A stretch of 64,000 nucleotides of DNA from contig JAYMTL010000024.1 of the NCBI GenBank assembly GCA_036897445.1, positions 109,991-173,990 of the forward strand. Direction: 5' to 3'. Every line of letters starts with the position of its first letter. Within the stretch, counting starts at the first letter, position 1. This document shows, one piece after another, positions 1-13,025 of this stretch. The DNA comes from Pelargonium tetragonum. Lineage: Eukaryota > Streptophyta > Magnoliopsida > Geraniales > Geraniaceae. The translations under genes were made by a program, and so were the position numbers. A model generated the notes under the pieces. It saw nothing but the letters and a program-made list of their open reading frames with translations. It had not been told where the DNA came from and ran no database searches.

Positions 1-3000
1 CTAGAAAATAGACGAGTTCAAGTCCCATAGTATACAGTAAGACAATACCCTTTCTATTATCTGTAATAATAGGAAACCTAGAAACAAAGGAACAAGCAAC
101 TCCTCACTTTAGAGCTATAGTTCTGAAGCTACTTTACTAGTATAAGACAGAAGAATCTCCCTTGCCAATCTACTTAACACCAATTGCCCTTTTTAATTAA
201 AGAAGACTCCTATATAAGAACCCCTAAGCACAAGAATTTCTACGACCCCCTTGTTCAACAGACTTTACTTAACTTAAGGCAACTCCTACAAATAAAAGGT
301 TACAGAGCAAGCCTCTAGAGCAGTCAAATTCCTTTATAACTTTAGTAAAAGGCTCTTATTCTTATTAGAAATGCTAAAAAAATAAGGAAGACTTTTTAAA
401 TATAGGGTTGAAGTTCCTATAAAATTTCCTTTATGACACGTTGGGTCCCTTAAGCTTTTTTTACCTCTCCGCCATTGGGGATCCTTATTTACTATACTTT
501 AATTCATGCTTTTTAGAATTATACTCCAAAGAGCCTTTGCCTACTAAACTCCAAGAGAAGAGGATGCCCGATTCCTAGCTTTAGAGATAGGATACTTGGA
601 TTTATCTTACTCTTATCTTGATACCTTTCATACTAAAAAAACTATCTTCTTGAGAGCTTTATTCTGTATCTTAAAAATAGCTGCTTTCTTATAACCCGGA
701 CCTTTACTTAGAGCTATACCTGGGCTTTCTATCACTATCTTAGGAGCCATACCTCTAGCTTTTGTTTTTATCGCGAAGGGGGAAAGAAACTGAGTAGGGT
801 TTAGATATAGTTATCCTTATGAAGCGTAGGAGGGTTAACTCATTCTAGGTTATTGAATAGACAGGATACACTATAACCCACAGATGACCTGGACTTCTTG
901 ACTTATTTCTTACTGACTTGTTTGACTTGTACTTTTAGTGCTATACTCTTATTGTGAGCTAGAGCTAAACAGATAATACTTGTCTTATGGATACAGGCCT
1001 TTTTTTGTTGTTAGGAAGTTTCCTTGTAGCTTGGTAAGTATGACTCTCTATAAAGGAAATAAAACGGTATGGGAATCGCCTAGACTTTTCTTCAATCAAA
1101 GACTTCCGGTTTGACAAGTGTCCGTGTACTTTTTGTTGTAGACTCTACTCTTCTACCTCTTGAAAGTTTTTGCTTTTTATTCTGAGACTCTTTATGCCGT
1201 AAGTATGTTACTTTTAGTCCCCCAATCTACAAGGGTTTCGTGTTGCCAGCAGCTGTGCCCCAAGTCCAAGGTTTCGTTAATAAATAAAAGTATCTGGGCC
1301 GAACCTTTTAATAAAGAAAAAGGATTGCCCTAGGAGAGATGTAGAGATAAGGTACCCCAGAAAAAGAATATACTTAAAAGCCTCTTTATTTAGATTTAGG
1401 ATTTAGGAGCCTCTAACTCTCTAAAAGCTAAGAAAAGAAGCTCAGGTATTTTATGAGGAATCCAGATCCGCTTTTGGATTTGGGAGAAGCTGGGCTTATA
1501 GGAAAAGTTCTTGCTTGCGTGAGTATAGTTTCCCCCTTTTTTTTTTACTGTATAAGCGTTCCGTAAAGAAAAATAGAAAATGCTCAGTTGACCTAGGGTT
1601 TGGGTTAAGTGTCTAAATATTTATTGTCGTAGCCTTTTTGAGTATAGCCCTCGGAACGGAATTACAAGTATGGGGGTCTCCGCTTTCTGCTATAACCATT
1701 AAGTCCCCAAGCCAAGGGTCCGCTTTTTAACAAAAAAAGGAAGGACTCCTCTAAAAAAGTTCCTAAAAAGGATACGCTATTCACTATACGCCGCCTTAAA
1801 GGAAACAAGGACCTTATTAATTAAAATACTGGAAATTTTTGTTATACTTTTCAATTAGACAAGAAAACTTCTATTTAGGGCCCTTTCAAGAATATCTATG
1901 CTTTATTAAACCTTCCTTGAGCTCCAAATTATATACTTCCGAAAAATTCTAAAAGAGGAGCCTCCTATTATCTCGCGTACTTCTAGAAGTCTAAGTACAC
2001 CGTTTTTGAAAGGTTTATGCTTGGAACAGTAATCGAGGGAAGGGCCACTTAACTTAAAATAAATTTAACTTTAGTTTTTCACCTTATTAAATTATTAAAT
2101 TAACTAAGCTCGGTTTCTTTATACTGTGTCGACTGGTAATTGCAAAAAGGCATGTGAGGTCTGTCTTTTATGTCACAATATTATAAAGTATTTAGAGGCC
2201 CGCCCTGGGGGTCCCCTTCGCTAGAGGAAGAAAGCCCTATTATTGCTGCAAAGCAGGACCTTATAGACACCGAAAATCCAATTTATAAAAAAAAGATTTT
2301 TGGCGTTTATACTGGTGTTAAAACCTCACAGTAAGGAAGCGCTCTCTAATTAATATAAATATAGAGGTAACTCCAAAAAATGGGAGATTTGTCGACAAAT
2401 TCTTGTGTGTCAAGTATATTCCCTTTCACTTAGATACTAAAAAGGACTCCCGTTTGGTAACTAGGTTGTCTCTTTAGGAATGCTTTTTCAATCATAATAC
2501 ATAAATGGTTAACTCGGATTCTCTTATTTTCTATTCTTTGTTACTTTAAAGGAGAGGCGTGCCTTTATAACTACGGTAAAATAAATATAAGTATTCTTGC
2601 GTTGTTTCAAGGAAGACTTTGGCTCTAAATTAGATTAACATAGTTGGAGGTTCGACCAATTACTTTCTGGGTTTCAGAAGAGGTTCCTTCTACTTCTCTA
2701 ATTAATACCCTAATTCTTCCCTATACCCGCGTAATAGATACACAAGAGCTTGACTTTTTTTCTTTTTCTATATACACCATTTCCAATCTCTTGTTCTGAC
2801 TTTTCATTTAGGTAAAATCTGCAGTATGGGGGTAGATTAACAAAGCATTCCCTTAAATCTATTTTTATTGAAAAACCCTATGGAATAAGTAAAAGCAGTA
2901 ATCTGAGATTTTCTTTCGCAGGAAACAAACTATCTAATACTTACAAATCGGCGTGCTAGATCGCAAAAAGTGCAATAGTACGGGCTAAGTATATTACAAG

Positions 3001-4333
3001 CAAGAAAGGGTTTTCTTACAAATCCACAAGAGTATACTTCAAAATTGAATCATCTTTATATTGAACCTGAGGAGTATACAGCTTTAAGTTTTAATGCAGG
3101 TTTTTTCGCGACTATTATTCAGAATCCCTATAGAATTTGCCCTACCGGGCCTAACTTTCTAAATGAAATTTCCAGGATTTCAGAGTCTAAACCAAGCAAT
3201 TTTTTAAGTGCAGCCTTCCTCAGAGAGTCGTTACTATTGCCTAAACTTTATCTCTATCTTATGCACAAAAAGATTAAAACCGAGAACTTCTTGAATAACC
3301 AAAATTCTGTCTGGCAAAGCCTTGCCTTTTCGACTCTACTCCTCTATCCTTAACAGCCTAAATTCTCTCTTTTATAAGCTAACTAGGGGTAAAGGGCAAG
3401 TTTTATACCATATTGAAAATGAGTATTTATACTATTCTCACAAAGGAGAGGTCTTCTAGTACGAAATTTTTATGCCCTTAGTGATCAGTTCTAATACGTA
3501 ACATCTTTGCAATCGGGGGTAAATCTAGGAGGCTCTAAGAAGTAAAAAAAGGCTCCGGGTAACCCAAAATAGGCATAACTTTAATATTAAAGGAAAGCGG
3601 AAATCTAAGGCACTTATACTAATTCGAGAGATTTTTCGGCTAGTAAGGGGTGTAAAAAATGACTTGTACTTCTTAATATGTACTAGCTTTTAGATAAAAT
3701 CTCAAGCAAGGGCTATTGCTATTTTAGCGGCGCCGCTTTGGGGTCCTAGTATTAATTACTTTATTCAGGAGTGTAGATATTTACATCATGGAAAAACCTA
3801 ACAAGGATTGCGCGGTAGTGACATCACAAAATGTATTCTCTTTTAACTAAATCTGGGCTGTAGCTTTAGTGTTAGAATAACTGGATTGAATAGAATTGAG
3901 TGGATATCTAAAGATAAAGGGAGATTTACGTGTATGCGTGTAATAGCTAGCTGCTTACAAAAGGCGGGTAGGGGTTCTTGATCCGGTTCTATTGGAAACA
4001 AAATACGAACTTTACCTCCATTCTTTTACAAATACCACTATAGGACCTCCATACTGGGTCTTGTATATCATATGTTTTACAACTCTTTTTAGTTTGAAAA
4101 GTGTAGGTTATCCTGGGTGATACGTATTAATCCTTTCTAATAAGTCTAATGCAGACTCTCAATCTTAACTCCTTAAAAAGCAAGAGTCAGACTTTCCCAT
4201 TATAACACTTCCTTATAAGCCCCACAGTTCTACTTGAGGGGTGTTATTCAAAGAGTGTAGTTTTCAAGTCAATTCAGCTTCAATAGGGCTTTTGGGACTA
4301 TAATATAGACAGTGCATTATAGTTTGTTACCCG
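1..4333. other. Spacer without a recognisable gene
   Basis: No protein or RNA gene was recognised. The longest open frame (3045-3353, 102 codons, non-ATG start) has no recognisable family signature and no convincing ribosome binding site, so it was not called. The segment is dominated by short A/G and C/T tracts. It contains a 12-bp GC-only-core palindrome at 3726-3737, listed separately. A GCCAGCAGC stretch near 1244 resembles the SSU rRNA 530-loop only over a few bases and its flanks do not match. Confidence 0.6.
3726..3737. repeat. Perfect 12-bp GC-rich palindrome
   Basis: AGCGGCGCCGCT is a perfect palindrome whose central ten bases are all G or C. In DNA of about one third GC such a run is rare. 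It has no spacer, so it is more likely a DNA-level palindrome than an RNA hairpin. No adjacent gene suggests a role. Confidence 0.6.
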
Positions 4334-4407
4334 CACACTCTGTAAGAATTGAACCCACGGCATCGGGTTTTGGAGACCCACGTTCTACCGAACTGAACTA
4401 AAAGTGC
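4334..4407 (-). tRNA. trnW: tRNA-Trp (CCA anticodon), plastid type
   Basis: This 74-nt sequence reads UGG codons in organellar translation. Seen on the minus strand: acceptor stem GCACTTT/AGAGTGT (7 of 7 paired, one G-T) with discriminator G; positions 8-9 are T and A; D arm GTTC-AGTTCGGTA-GAAC; anticodon arm TGGGT-CTCCAAA-ACCCG with anticodon CCA, preceded by the invariant T; five-base variable loop ATGCC; T arm GTGGG-TTCAATT-CTTAC (5 of 5 with two G-T pairs). CCA is not encoded. From memory, it differs from the land-plant plastid trnW(CCA) at only a few places, and the acceptor change G3 to A is matched by C70 to T, as expected for a gene kept by selection. Plastid-derived trnW is also standard in seed plant mitochondria, so the gene alone does not tell plastid from mitochondrion. 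It stands alone, with no gene next to it and no convincing promoter. A TATAGT box lies just upstream but is weak evidence. Confidence 0.95.
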
Positions 4408-6687
4408 TTACTATACTGATTCGCACCCTAACTCCCATGGAATCCGCTTGCTTTATGCTTTATATTAACTTTATAGAAATTATATAAAATCTAAAACGTG
4501 GACCCTTTCTTTATACAAGTAACAAGTCTTTAGCATCCTATCTATATAATATAAATAGAAATTGCATTAACCAGTTGTAGCTCCTACTCTAAATGAAAGC
4601 ACAAAAATATTGGCTAGATATCCTACTCCGGTTCCGGTTTTAGAATCTCTTAGGCATGCCAAAGCCAAAAACTTATGCTTTAATTAAGTAAATTCTATTT
4701 TGATAAGAGGCAATCCCTTAGTTTGCTATTTAGTTCTGGGTTAAGCTCTAGTAGCTAAAAAGTATAAGTTTATGTTCTTGACTAATTTCTATTTGAAAGC
4801 TCTTTGTTCATAAGGAAGTGTCGCTTAGTTCTTTAATTATTAGTCTTCTAGATCTCAGACTTTTTATACTTTTCTTCCTATTTACCCTGTTGTAGACCCC
4901 GAAGGTTCCTACTTAAGTTCGCCACGCTTCCAATCTTTTTATTACTCAAATCCGCAAGGATACTTAGTCGCTAAAACAAGGCTTTCTTTGGATCTACAGG
5001 GTATAACAAATACAACGTAAGTCAAAACAAAAGATAATAATTTGTAAAAAGCAGTACAGGTACTATAAATGCAAAAAACCAGAATACTTATCAACTGTGA
5101 AACTTATAAAACTGCCAGGTTTAAGCGAATATAAAGGGCGGGATATTCTTTTATACGCACATTTTAGAATTATTATAGTATTTTAGAAGCTTTAAAGTAT
5201 GAATTTTTAACTGTATATTTTTTTGTTGACAAAACGGGAAACTCCTAAAAAATTTTCGATGTAATTCCTTGGTTAATGCTTATTTACTTGTTCAAGAGGA
5301 TAACTAAAAGAAACTCTATATGAGGAGCTCTACAAGAGGAAACACGACTTAAAAACTCTAGGGAAACCTCCCAGTCTGAGTAACAATAGCGATCCAAATA
5401 AGAAGGTACTAACCCATAGAATTGAATAAATTAACTACAATTATAAGAAGCCAAGCCACTTTACACATTTATAAGTCTTCTGCTTTTTAATAACGTAACA
5501 AGCCCTAGGCATTCTCTTGAGTTGGAACTCTAATAGATATTGTTTTTGATTCTACCTTATACTTGTTCAGGACCTAAGACCAGAAGGAAAATAGGTTAAG
5601 ATAACTTCAGCAACATAATTCAGAAAAAAAGGAACTCTACATTTCAAGCTACCCGTAACTTAGTACCAGATCCGAACCCCTTAACTTGTCTATTCTAAAT
5701 TCTTCGAACTTTTATCTTTTCTAGAATCCAGTAAAGGGTCCTTGCAAACCAACTGCTATAAGTTTTCTCAAAGATTTAAAAAGTCTTTCTATATTCTATA
5801 TAAAGCGGGTCTCTACAAAGAAAAGTCCGGGTAGGACAGAGCATATATCGAGTATAACTCTTAGAAAGGGGGCACCTCCTCTCTAGGAAACAGACGGAAT
5901 GGATTTATAAAAAAGCATTGGGTACTTCAATTATTACATAAAAGAAAGGTGAGTTTCCAGTTACTGCTTACTGCTAAGTCTAACAACTGCAACAAGTTTA
6001 GAAGAGAAAATTCTAAAAAAGAAAAAGATTTACTATTCCTCTCCTCAACAAGAGAGTACTTCTACGCTAAAAGCCTTTCGTTCTCGGTGGCAAGGTTTTT
6101 GGTTATGCTAAAAAAGCAATCTAGCTAGACAATAAAAGGTACTACCTAAGGCACTGCTTGAAGAAAAATATCTCGATCTTAGGTTTCAAACTAAGGGAAA
6201 CCCTGCTTATGCCTATAAATTTTTGTTTCGAATTAGAAAGTGATTAAATCCTTATTTTTAGGGTTGACTCGTAGCCTTAAAGGAAGTCCAGTAAAAGTAC
6301 AGTTGTTAAAGAATCCTCGAGAACCTTTTTGGTAAAGGAAATTGAAGATTTATTATGGTGCTGTGCCTAACACCCAACAAAGTAAAGCCTAGTTAGAGTA
6401 TGATTTTTTTACAAGAACTCTACTACAACACAATACAATTCCTCAAGGATTAAAGACATATAAAAGAACTTCTATAGAAGTAGCTAAATTAGGAACGCTT
6501 ACTTACTTCAATACGAGTAATTTCTTATAAGCAAGAGGAAAAATGAGGATATATAAGCAGGGGTTCAAAAGCGAGGGGGATCTCGTAATTTTTAATTATC
6601 GGGACGTAATTTATTTAATTCAGGTTAGAAAAGAACCTTAACTAGGGAAGGCCAAAAGCATTGACTGTAGGTTTTAACTCTTTTTTT

Positions 6688-6721
6688 AATAAGACTATAG
6701 TTAAAATAAGACTATAGTTAA
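6688..6721. repeat. Perfect tandem duplication, 17 bp x 2
   Basis: AATAAGACTATAGTTAA occurs at 6688-6704 and again, without a gap, at 6705-6721. The longest of several such two-copy duplications in the window; it looks like a recent slippage or microhomology repair product. Confidence 0.9.
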
Positions 6722-9507
6722 GTAGAATACATTTCACATTTCCAGTTCTGATTACCGTAACTCTTCGACTTCTTCTAGGTTATTTTCACAAGACTTTAGT
6801 TGGTAATTGCGAAAGAGTTGGATTTTTGTTTTATAAATAACAGGATTCCTTCTTTTATTTATATGGGTGTAGAGATCCGGCATCTCATAGAAGGAGTACT
6901 CTTTTCTAAACCACTAGCTTACCTCTTTACTAAAAAACTTAATGACTTTAAAGTGGGGAAATATACAGGGAGACTCTTAACGTTATCGACCGCGTGCCAT
7001 ATAAGAGGGGTAATAACTATCAGAAGCATGCAAAGACTAAGATGCAGTTTTCTTGACTAGAAAATATGTTTCAATCAAGATCTCAGCTCCTTCATTTTTA
7101 TAAAAATCGCCTAGAGAAAGAAATTTACTGATATAAAACAACTTCTCAGCCTATGCCTATCCAAGCACCCTTATAAAGGGCCTATCTCACCTTGGTATTT
7201 TTAAAAGGAGGTAAACTCCGGGTACAATGTAAAGAGTTACCCATTAAATGAGAATGAAAACCCAAAATGAATATTCAATCTAGGTGCTATTCACTTTATC
7301 TTTCTATAAAAAGAGCTTTTTCGGAACTCTAAACACAAAACCTTTTCCAAAGTAAACCTCTTCTAATAGGCTAGGCAACTGCCAGACAAATTCCAGGGGG
7401 GCCGTTGAATTGGATTTATAATTATCAGATACATTATTCTTAGGTGCTTCGGGATAATTCAAATAGGGAACACACTCGAAAAGAGCTTAAATGTTGTATT
7501 ATAAGGGGATATCACAAAAATTTCTTTTAGTGGTTCCCGGATTTGTGGGAAAAAGAGATAGAGCAGAGCCCCTTAAGTGCTTTTAAGGTTTTTTATAGAG
7601 AGTGTTTAATTTAAGTATTTTTGAGACTGCGAACTGTGCCCTTATAGTGTCAATGCTCGAAAGTGCTATAAGAGGAGAATAGGGACTTAGTAAATAAGAA
7701 AAACTGGTGTTGTATATACCCGTGCAGGAGTGTAAGGTGAATCCACGAGGCCCTTTCTAAAAAAACTTCTTATCCTTTTTTGGATACAGTCATTCTGGGT
7801 AAACCATAGCTAGTTTTTACTTTTATTAATTATTAAGAGAGTTTACTGACATTTACTAAATAGAAATTACTGAGATAGTAGGAGCTCTTTTTTCCTAGGC
7901 TTGACTTCTAGGTAGAATTTGCGTTATCCACGAACCCCTTGGATTACACCTTTGCTGTAAAAGACCTGCAGGGCTTAAAAAGACAATTTGAAGAGTCTTC
8001 TTTCTAAAATTATTGCTCGTGCGGAAACCCCTGTCAATTACTTTCTATTTCGGCCTCTTAAAACTGCGCTACGTAACAAGAGTTTACTTCGGCCAGATAA
8101 CTTTCTAATTGTAATAAAAAAGAGTAGACAGAAGCTTTTCCTTAACTTATTAAACAACCTAGCTTGTGTACTAAAACATAAGGGGTAGCTTTTCCCTTTT
8201 TTACTCCTTGGACAGGGATTTCCTTAAGCATTTTTTAAGCTAGACTTTTATGAGTTACTTTTATAAATAAGGACTAAATCTATAAAATGAGAGTTAAATA
8301 GACGACCTGTATAACCAGTAATTTTGTTTTAAGTGATACAAAGATCTCCTTTTGATCTTAGGCAGTCGTTTCTATCTCGGCGGGGTGAGGATAAAAGGGG
8401 TTTTTCTCAAGCACGGGAGTGGATACTAAGTACTTGTCTCAGAAGAGCTGGTCTAGTAATAAGTAAGAACGTGATATTATATATAATGGGGATCCAACTA
8501 TAAGCTAAAAGAAATTCTAGAGCAACTTTATTCAAGTTTTTTATTGACAAGGCAATCAAAGTTTATGACAGAGGGGCTCTATTCCCCTAGCCCTGTCAAG
8601 ATTAAAAGTAGTGAGGTAAGGGAGTGCCTTTTATACGGGTTTTGACTTAAGGGTGCTGAGAGCTTTAAAGACCAAAAGCAGATATTAAGAATTCTCGGGC
8701 GTAAAGAGCGCTACAAAGAAAAATTTGTAATTATTTGTATTTGGTTTGCCTTGACAATAAGACTACAAGGGATCTATGGGTGTGTAGGATTAAATAGAGC
8801 CAAAAAAGGGCAACTCTTTTGAAACCTTAAACGCTAAACTGCGGAACTTTCGGTAAGCAAAATTACCAAAAATTTTCTTTATTTAAATAAACCTTTTTTA
8901 AGTAACCAAAATAGGCTAGCCTTAGGCTGACAGCTTATTTTATGCTATTTTGTTATTTTTTTAATATAAAAATTCCCATTACACTCTTTTTTGTGAGATA
9001 TGGGGCCCCTTACTGGGGTTTATATAAGAGAAAAACGAATCCTATTGTAGGAACTGAGTAGTCTTTAAAGAGCCCGTATCCTATAAGAGTTACACTTAAT
9101 TTACTATCCTAAACAAGGTAAAGCGGAAAGAACAAAGCTCTGTTTTAGAGAATTAATACACTAGGTCGTTAGCTAATAATTTATATAAGAAGCGCTTGCG
9201 CACGAAAACAAAGAAAAAATTAGGCTATATCACTTGAAATTTGAACTCATATTTTTTAACGCATTTACCAAAGTAAGGAGGCTTATCTAACTCCTCTAAT
9301 AGCTATAAAGCTAAACTACTTTCCTATCTCGCTCGCCTTGAACCACATATCCCAGTAAATAAACTTAAAATAACTTTGACCTAATAAGGTTGCTAATTTG
9401 CGTTATATGCATTGAAAAAAGCTCCCTTATAAATTTCCTAGTAAAGTAAAATGGAGCAGGTGTTAACACCTTAATCTTTGCTTTTATATTTAATTGACTC
9501 CTTCCTT

Positions 9508-9533
9508 TTTGTAATACGACTTTGTAATACGAC
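9508..9533. repeat. Perfect tandem duplication, 13 bp x 2
   Basis: TTTGTAATACGAC occurs at 9508-9520 and again directly at 9521-9533. The core AATACGAC recurs at 9642-9649 and 29863-29870, and inverted at 55769-55776 as GTCGTATT, so the word is somewhat over-represented beyond the duplication itself. Confidence 0.9.
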
Positions 9534-10186
9534 TAAACTCATAAGAAAAAGAAATCCCTAAGGTGATATGCTATTTAAGTTTTTATAAGAAACCTATCCT
9601 TTATGGATTTCTAGAGCGTGGAATATTTTCTATACTCGGGCAATACGACTAACTATGGTAAGGCGTTAGAGGGCAGAGCTCCTTTTTTAAATTTAAACAA
9701 GATACCGCCGCTGTAAGGATGCAATTTATTTGCGTTTGTTATAAACCCTCCCTGCCCTCAAATACCCGACTCTGAGAAGTTTAAGGGAGGAACCTTGTAA
9801 AACTTGTATAATAAGTAGTACTAACCAATACTGGGACTTAGACTCCCCTGAATTAGGGGTTTTTCTAAACAACATGTATTATAGAGGAAACTCTATTAAA
9901 CAACTCTTTCGATAAAAAGGAACTCATGCATATAGTCATTTAACACTACTTCGAGCCATTTTCGTTACCCTACAAAGTATGCTTGCACAGCAAAGGGGTT
10001 AGTTTGTCTTATACGTCAGTTTAAGCGATTTAGAAGATTCCGTAAAAAAAGATATTCGAAATAAAAACTATCTGGAACCTACTTAACACAGAATTAGAGT
10101 CTTTGGACATCTTACTTTCCCTAGGGATTCATTTACTAGTTTCTTTTATAAATCAGGAGTACTCCTAAAAAGGGCAGCTACTTAAT

Positions 10187-10201
10187 TTAATTACATTACC
10201 T
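10187..10201 (+). repeat. Dispersed 15-bp element, copy 1
   Basis: TTAATTACATTACCT, identical to the copies at 38585-38599, 40695-40709 and (inverted) 27635-27649. It is followed by CCTGTCAAAG, which resembles the sequence after copy 4 (CTTCAAAGTCAAAG). Function unknown. Confidence 0.8.
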
Positions 10202-12253
10202 CCTGTCAAAGGAAAGGTGTCCCAGTTTGTAAATACAAGGATTTCCTTTATCAATTCAAAACTAGCTAAAATTACGTAGAGTATCCAATAGCCCCTGTTA
10301 CTGCAATATTGTTAATTTCAGATTGATTCTTTTCCGCGGGTTGTTATCAGTATTCTATGTACTCCAGTCTCGAGGGGCTTAAAATAGTTCGCAAAGGCTG
10401 ACCTATCCACCACGAAGTTTTTATTTTACGTATTTTTTCAGAGGGATCCACACAGGATTCGGATTAACCAAACTAAGTTTTATAATTTTATTATCAAGAT
10501 TGACTATTAACTTTAAAAAGATAAGCTATCAAGTATCTATATAAAGTCTTCTTTATTTTCACAAGGGGTCCCTCGTTAATTACTCTATAAATAAAGCAAA
10601 ATACTTTAGGTTACAACCTTAAAGCTTAAAGGGACCTAGCAAGCTAAAGGTCTTATCAAGGGTTAGAATTTTCTTTTTTTACTAAGCAGAGTATACTATA
10701 GCCGCTCTAAGGTTTTTTTGGATAAGCTCAAGTACTCAGGGAATTTCTATTATAAAAGTTGTAGTTATTACAATTCCTTGCAAAAGAGCTCCTTCCTTTT
10801 AGGCTTAGCTCGAAAAAAGGAAATACCTGAATGAAGAATTGGAAGTACTTTTTTTTACATAAAGGAAGGCCGACTCTAATTAGAACTCTCTGTATTCTTT
10901 ACCGATCCGTTAAACTAAAAAATATTAAAGGGATTCTAACCAATAAGCAAAAGCCCTCTTATAACGAAGAGCCTACAAACCCACTTATATGCAGAAATAT
11001 ACCTCGAAATGCTATTTAACCCCAAACTACCCAGAGAATAAAAGTAAGTAGTACCAAAATTTTGAAAAACCCTAAGTATAAAAGTCCCTGTTATAGAAGC
11101 ATAGGATTTTTTCAAAGAGAACTTTGCTTTATTTTATACCGGAATACTGCCCTAATTATAGTCCTTTCCAAAAAAGGAAAACCCATTTACCTAGCAACTT
11201 GTAATATATCGTACTTTACAGCGTCTCCGTTTAAGTGCTAAGCGCAGGAATCCCTTAAAATGGCGGAGCAATTACAATTACTAAAAAAAGCTTTTGAAAG
11301 AACTTAGAAAGTACTCTAGGATTTACTTTCTTACATAAGAATCCGGACCGTGTAACACTAAAGGAAACCCACTAAGGGAATACCTTACACTTTTACGGCG
11401 CATATATAAGGGATCTCTTCACAGAAAAGCCGATTGCTTGATGCAATCTTTTCTAATAGAACATCTCTTTTTACCCGCTATTACGAAAAAAAGAAACTAA
11501 ATTGTACTAGTATCCAACTCCTAGATAAATGAAGCTTTTCGACTAGGATAATATGATAGAAAAGACACTCTAAATAAAGATAAGAAAAAGTATGAGCAAG
11601 TGCCTAATTCAAAAAGCTTAGGCAGAAGGTAGTTAAGTGAAGCACCTAATAAAGAGTACAAACTCCAAAAAAGTGACTGGATAATCCTTAAGGGAACCCT
11701 ACAAAATGACTTTAACCAGATAATCGATAATCAATTTCCTATCAATTACTGGGGCAGTAAGCTCTTTTATCTTTGTATTAGTTACTTAGTAATAACTACT
11801 AAAAAATCCTAGGGAAATAGAAGATCCTTATCTATATCAATAAACAGGTAAACTCCCTATATCTATACAAGGGTAACTCTTTATGTTTCATATGGCTGCA
11901 CGGGCAGAAGGGGCCCCCTCTTAAACAAAAACTAAAATTTAATTTAAAAAGTATTGGAAAAGACATAAAAATGATAAGGGTTTTTAATTATACTATACGC
12001 GGGCGTTTTGAACCTACGAAATGACTAACACTTGAACTCTCGTTTGCCTTATACCTTAAAGTAATCAGGAGCCTGCTATTCTCTAAACTGAACCTACTCG
12101 ATACTTATATTTAGAATCACTAACTAGAAAGCACTAAAACTATTAAAAATAAACAAAGGATCTTCGCATGAATATCTTTTCTTTTTTTTAAGGACTTCAA
12201 CAAGCAAGCGTAAGGGAACCCGGAATTTTATAGATACAAAAGCAATAGATACC

Positions 12254-12290
12254 AGAGAAATGGGATTTGAACCTGTGTACAATATCTCCC
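12254..12290 (-). pseudogene. Possible tRNA 3' end, trnS-like
   Basis: On the minus strand the segment reads GGTTCAAATCCCATTTCTCT at its 3' end. That is a full canonical T loop (TTCAAAT) flanked by GG and CC and followed by an acceptor-like strand. From memory this resembles the 3' end of plant mitochondrial trnS(GCU), which ends in CCCATTTCCTCC, and the preceding ATTGTACA also resembles the end of its long variable arm. However, the 5' side of the T stem (ACAGG) pairs at only 3 of 5 positions, and no matching 5' acceptor strand or D arm was found upstream. A small inverted repeat, GACG-TTT-CGTC, lies at 12305-12315. If real, this is a decayed gene; it may also be coincidence. Confidence 0.25.
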
Positions 12291-13005
12291 TTTACTCACG
12301 ATGTGACGTTTCGTCTCCTCAAGGGCACCTAATTCATTCTATTTAAGCGATTCTTATTCCGGATAAAAAAGGGGTATAGAACTAAAGTGTAGTAAGTCAT
12401 TCTCGGGCCATTTTTATCCTTTTGAGGTCTATAAAAAGGAAAAGCCTAGCTGTATAGAGGTGTGAATTGCTAAAGCTTAAGTGTGTACTTTTTTACTAAG
12501 TTTCAAGTTTTCGACTCCAGATATTAAACGCTACTAGGAAAGTTTCTCATTTTTATAAGAATACAAGCCAATATCTTCAAGAATGTATTATACTAGAATA
12601 CGTTAGGCTATTTGCTTAGTACCCTTTCCCCAAGTCATCTATTAGAAGTGCTAAAAAGGGAGTCCCTTATAAATTCTTCCTGCTAAGGTTTTTATATTAA
12701 ACTAGATAATAGGCGCCTGCAGTGGGGCGTAGGGTTTTTCGAGTGAGCGTTATAACACAAGGGAGGGTCTTCTTTAGTCTCCTATCCTCTATCTTTCCTC
12801 TATATTTAGACAGACATTGGTGTGGACTCTCCTTAGAGCTTCTGTTACTCGAAAAAGGTCAAGGGTGTGTTAGAGTAGGGTTTTCTTGATGTCAGTTTTT
12901 AGAGAAAGAGTGTCCTAGAATTTCTTTATGAGTCGATGTCTGCTAGGCAAACCCTTGTGTCAGAATACCCTCTAAAGGGAGATGGGTGCTTGATAGCGAA
13001 TCCTT

Positions 13006-13025
13006 TTATGTAAAATTATGTAAAA
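13006..13025. repeat. Perfect tandem duplication, 10 bp x 2
   Basis: TTATGTAAAA at 13006-13015 is repeated directly at 13016-13025. Confidence 0.85.

Larger units (their letters stand above)
4408..12253. other. Spacer with short duplications, no gene seen
   Basis: No gene recognised. Open frames reach 86 codons (6800-7060) and look random. The stretch holds perfect tandem duplications at 6688-6721 and 9508-9533, and a copy of the dispersed 15-bp element at 10187-10201, each listed separately. No tRNA T-arm with a paired stem was found here. Confidence 0.55.

Noticed and set aside
1241-1258. GTTGCCAGCAGCTGTG, like the SSU rRNA 530 loop
   Set aside because: Only about nine bases agree. The following GCGGTAA is absent, and no other SSU motif occurs nearby.
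3960-4000. CCGGTTCTATTGG as a possible group II intron domain V end
   Set aside because: The matching GAGC side with a GAAA-type loop is absent, and no other domain V candidate was found in the window.
12008-12060. T-loop-like TTCGTAGGTTCAAAA on the minus strand
   Set aside because: The T stem does not pair and no acceptor match was found. About ten GGTTCRA words are expected by chance in a window of this size.
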